Below, piece by piece: positions 5,560 through 6,044 of a DNA stretch of 6,044 nucleotides. The position numbers and the translations under genes were made by a program. Every line of letters starts with the position of its first letter. The first letter of the stretch is position 1. The stretch spans positions 1 to 6,044 of the forward strand of contig JAAYNN010000153.1 of the NCBI GenBank assembly GCA_012520835.1, written 5' to 3'. The notes under the pieces were generated by a model that made no database searches, was not told where the DNA came from, and saw only the letters and a program-made list of their open reading frames with translations. The DNA is from Dehalococcoidales bacterium (GTDB taxonomy: Bacteria > Chloroflexota > Dehalococcoidia > Dehalococcoidales > UBA5627).

Positions 5560-5970
5560 TTATCTTTCTATATTCTCTTCTTTATACTCGGCATACTCAG
5601 CCGGCGGAACAGCCTTGAAGTATCCCTGAACATCGGGGCGTAGCAGGTAAACCAGTATCAGGATGCCGGCTACAGTACCCAGCGGAGGGGCAGAGACGCA
5701 AAGCGCAGCCTGAACGAGCGCCATTATTCGTCCCCATTCCTGATTCTTGATTAAGCCGACGGCGGCAATGACAGAGATGATGATAAAGGCGAGCAGGATT
5801 AACACTGCCAGGCCGATGCCGAAAATGAAACCGGGCAGTGACGAATACTCCATCGAAGTGATAGCATCCGGGAAGAAGACAATGGCAATAGCTAATAATC
5901 CTATCAGCGCCATAAAAGCGGATAAAAATTGCCAGACAATCACTAAAATCAGCAAATACGGCTTATTCAT
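5560..5970 (-). CDS. Small integral membrane protein of unknown function
   Basis: I cannot assign a function. The 136-residue product is very hydrophobic, with likely membrane segments at about 6-33, 48-74 and 82-110; the last may be one long helix or two short ones broken by APPLG (94-98). A short polar link, KNQEWGR (75-81), joins segments two and three, and the tail from about 111 is charged and tyrosine-rich (VQGYF, then PPAEYAEYKEENIER). The pattern GLIKNQEWGRIMALV...PPLGTVAGILILVYLLRPDVQGYF resembles small uncharacterised bacterial membrane proteins with a GLLKxRxWAR...PxGTxxGIYxLWVLL pattern, which I recall only in general terms. Two in-frame ATGs are possible. AGGAGG (5985-5980) lies nine bases from the ATG at 5970 but only three from the ATG at 5976, so 5970 is preferred; the alternative adds Met-Pro. 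It has its own strong promoter and is convergent with the FAH gene. Confidence 0.8.
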   Translation of the reverse strand: MNKPYLLILVIVWQFLSAFMALIGLLAIAIVFFPDAITSMEYSSLPGFIFGIGLAVLILLAFIIISVIAAVGLIKNQEWGRIMALVQAALCVSAPPLGTVAGILILVYLLRPDVQGYFKAVPPAEYAEYKEENIER

Positions 5971-5979
5971 CGGCATTCT

Positions 5980-5985
5980 CCTCCT
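5980..5985 (-). promoter_or_regulatory. Ribosome binding site of the small membrane-protein gene
   Basis: A perfect AGGAGG on the minus strand. Its distance is nine bases to the ATG at 5970 and three to the ATG at 5976, which favours the downstream start. Confidence 0.75.
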
Positions 5986-5999
5986 GGTTATATGTGATT

Positions 6000-6028
6000 A
6001 TTCTAAAGTCACCGGTAAACGATGTCAA
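6000..6028 (-). promoter_or_regulatory. Near-consensus sigma70 promoter for the small membrane-protein gene
   Basis: On the minus strand a perfect TTGACA (6028-6023) is followed after exactly 17 bases by TAGAAT (6005-6000, five of six matches to TATAAT). Initiation near 5993 would leave a short leader containing the AGGAGG site. It is the best promoter match in the window. Confidence 0.7.
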
Positions 6029-6044
6029 TAGTTAAATGCCTCAC

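Noticed and set aside
5192..5629. 145-codon plus-strand frame overlapping the end of the FAH gene and the terminator
   Set aside because: It is out of frame with intact FAH motifs, runs through the terminator hairpin and into the opposite-strand gene, and is arginine-rich in the way shadow frames of GC-rich codons often are.

Overview
This is a bacterial housekeeping segment of moderate G+C with seven protein-coding genes and no RNA genes, insertion sequences, CRISPR arrays or prophage remnants that I can see. Its gene set is an archaeal-type bifunctional fructose-1,6-bisphosphate aldolase/phosphatase, a corrinoid adenosyltransferase, and a DnaN gene that is not next to dnaA. This set would suit an anaerobic, autotrophic-type lineage such as Dehalococcoidia (Chloroflexota). 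That placement is inference from gene content, not a sequence match, and other deep-branching anaerobes remain possible.

Layout: bases 1-187 are an AT-rich leader with one reasonable sigma70-type promoter. A plus-strand MTA/SAH nucleosidase gene follows (188-958). A convergent hairpin terminator (987-1016) separates it from a minus-strand block transcribed right to left: cobA/cobO-type adenosyltransferase (4551-4012), fructose-1,6-bisphosphate aldolase/phosphatase (3965-2865), rdgB-type XTP/dITP diphosphatase (2864-2250) and dnaN (2182-1046). The aldolase/phosphatase stop codon and the rdgB start codon are directly abutted. The 67-base rdgB-dnaN gap carries a candidate internal promoter for dnaN. 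A 191-base divergent gap (4552-4742) holds a TTGACA promoter facing cobA and a weaker promoter facing a plus-strand fumarylacetoacetate hydrolase (FAH)-family gene (4743-5507). A strong GC-rich hairpin (5528-5556) then lies between the FAH gene and a convergent small membrane-protein gene (5970-5560). The membrane-protein gene has its own near-consensus promoter (6000-6028) at the right edge.

Functionally, the genes cover metabolite and nucleotide housecleaning (nucleosidase, XTP/dITP diphosphatase), cofactor activation (adenosylcobalamin formation), gluconeogenesis (aldolase/phosphatase) and replication (sliding clamp). One plausible chemical link is that 5'-deoxyadenosine, a by-product of radical-SAM enzymes, is a known substrate of MTA/SAH nucleosidases. 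The linkage looks like ordinary operon packing rather than a dedicated pathway. I find no convincing previously undescribed system. The most notable points are the gene order around dnaN, the abutted FBPA/P-rdgB junction, the possible near-leaderless FAH transcript and the uncharacterised membrane protein.
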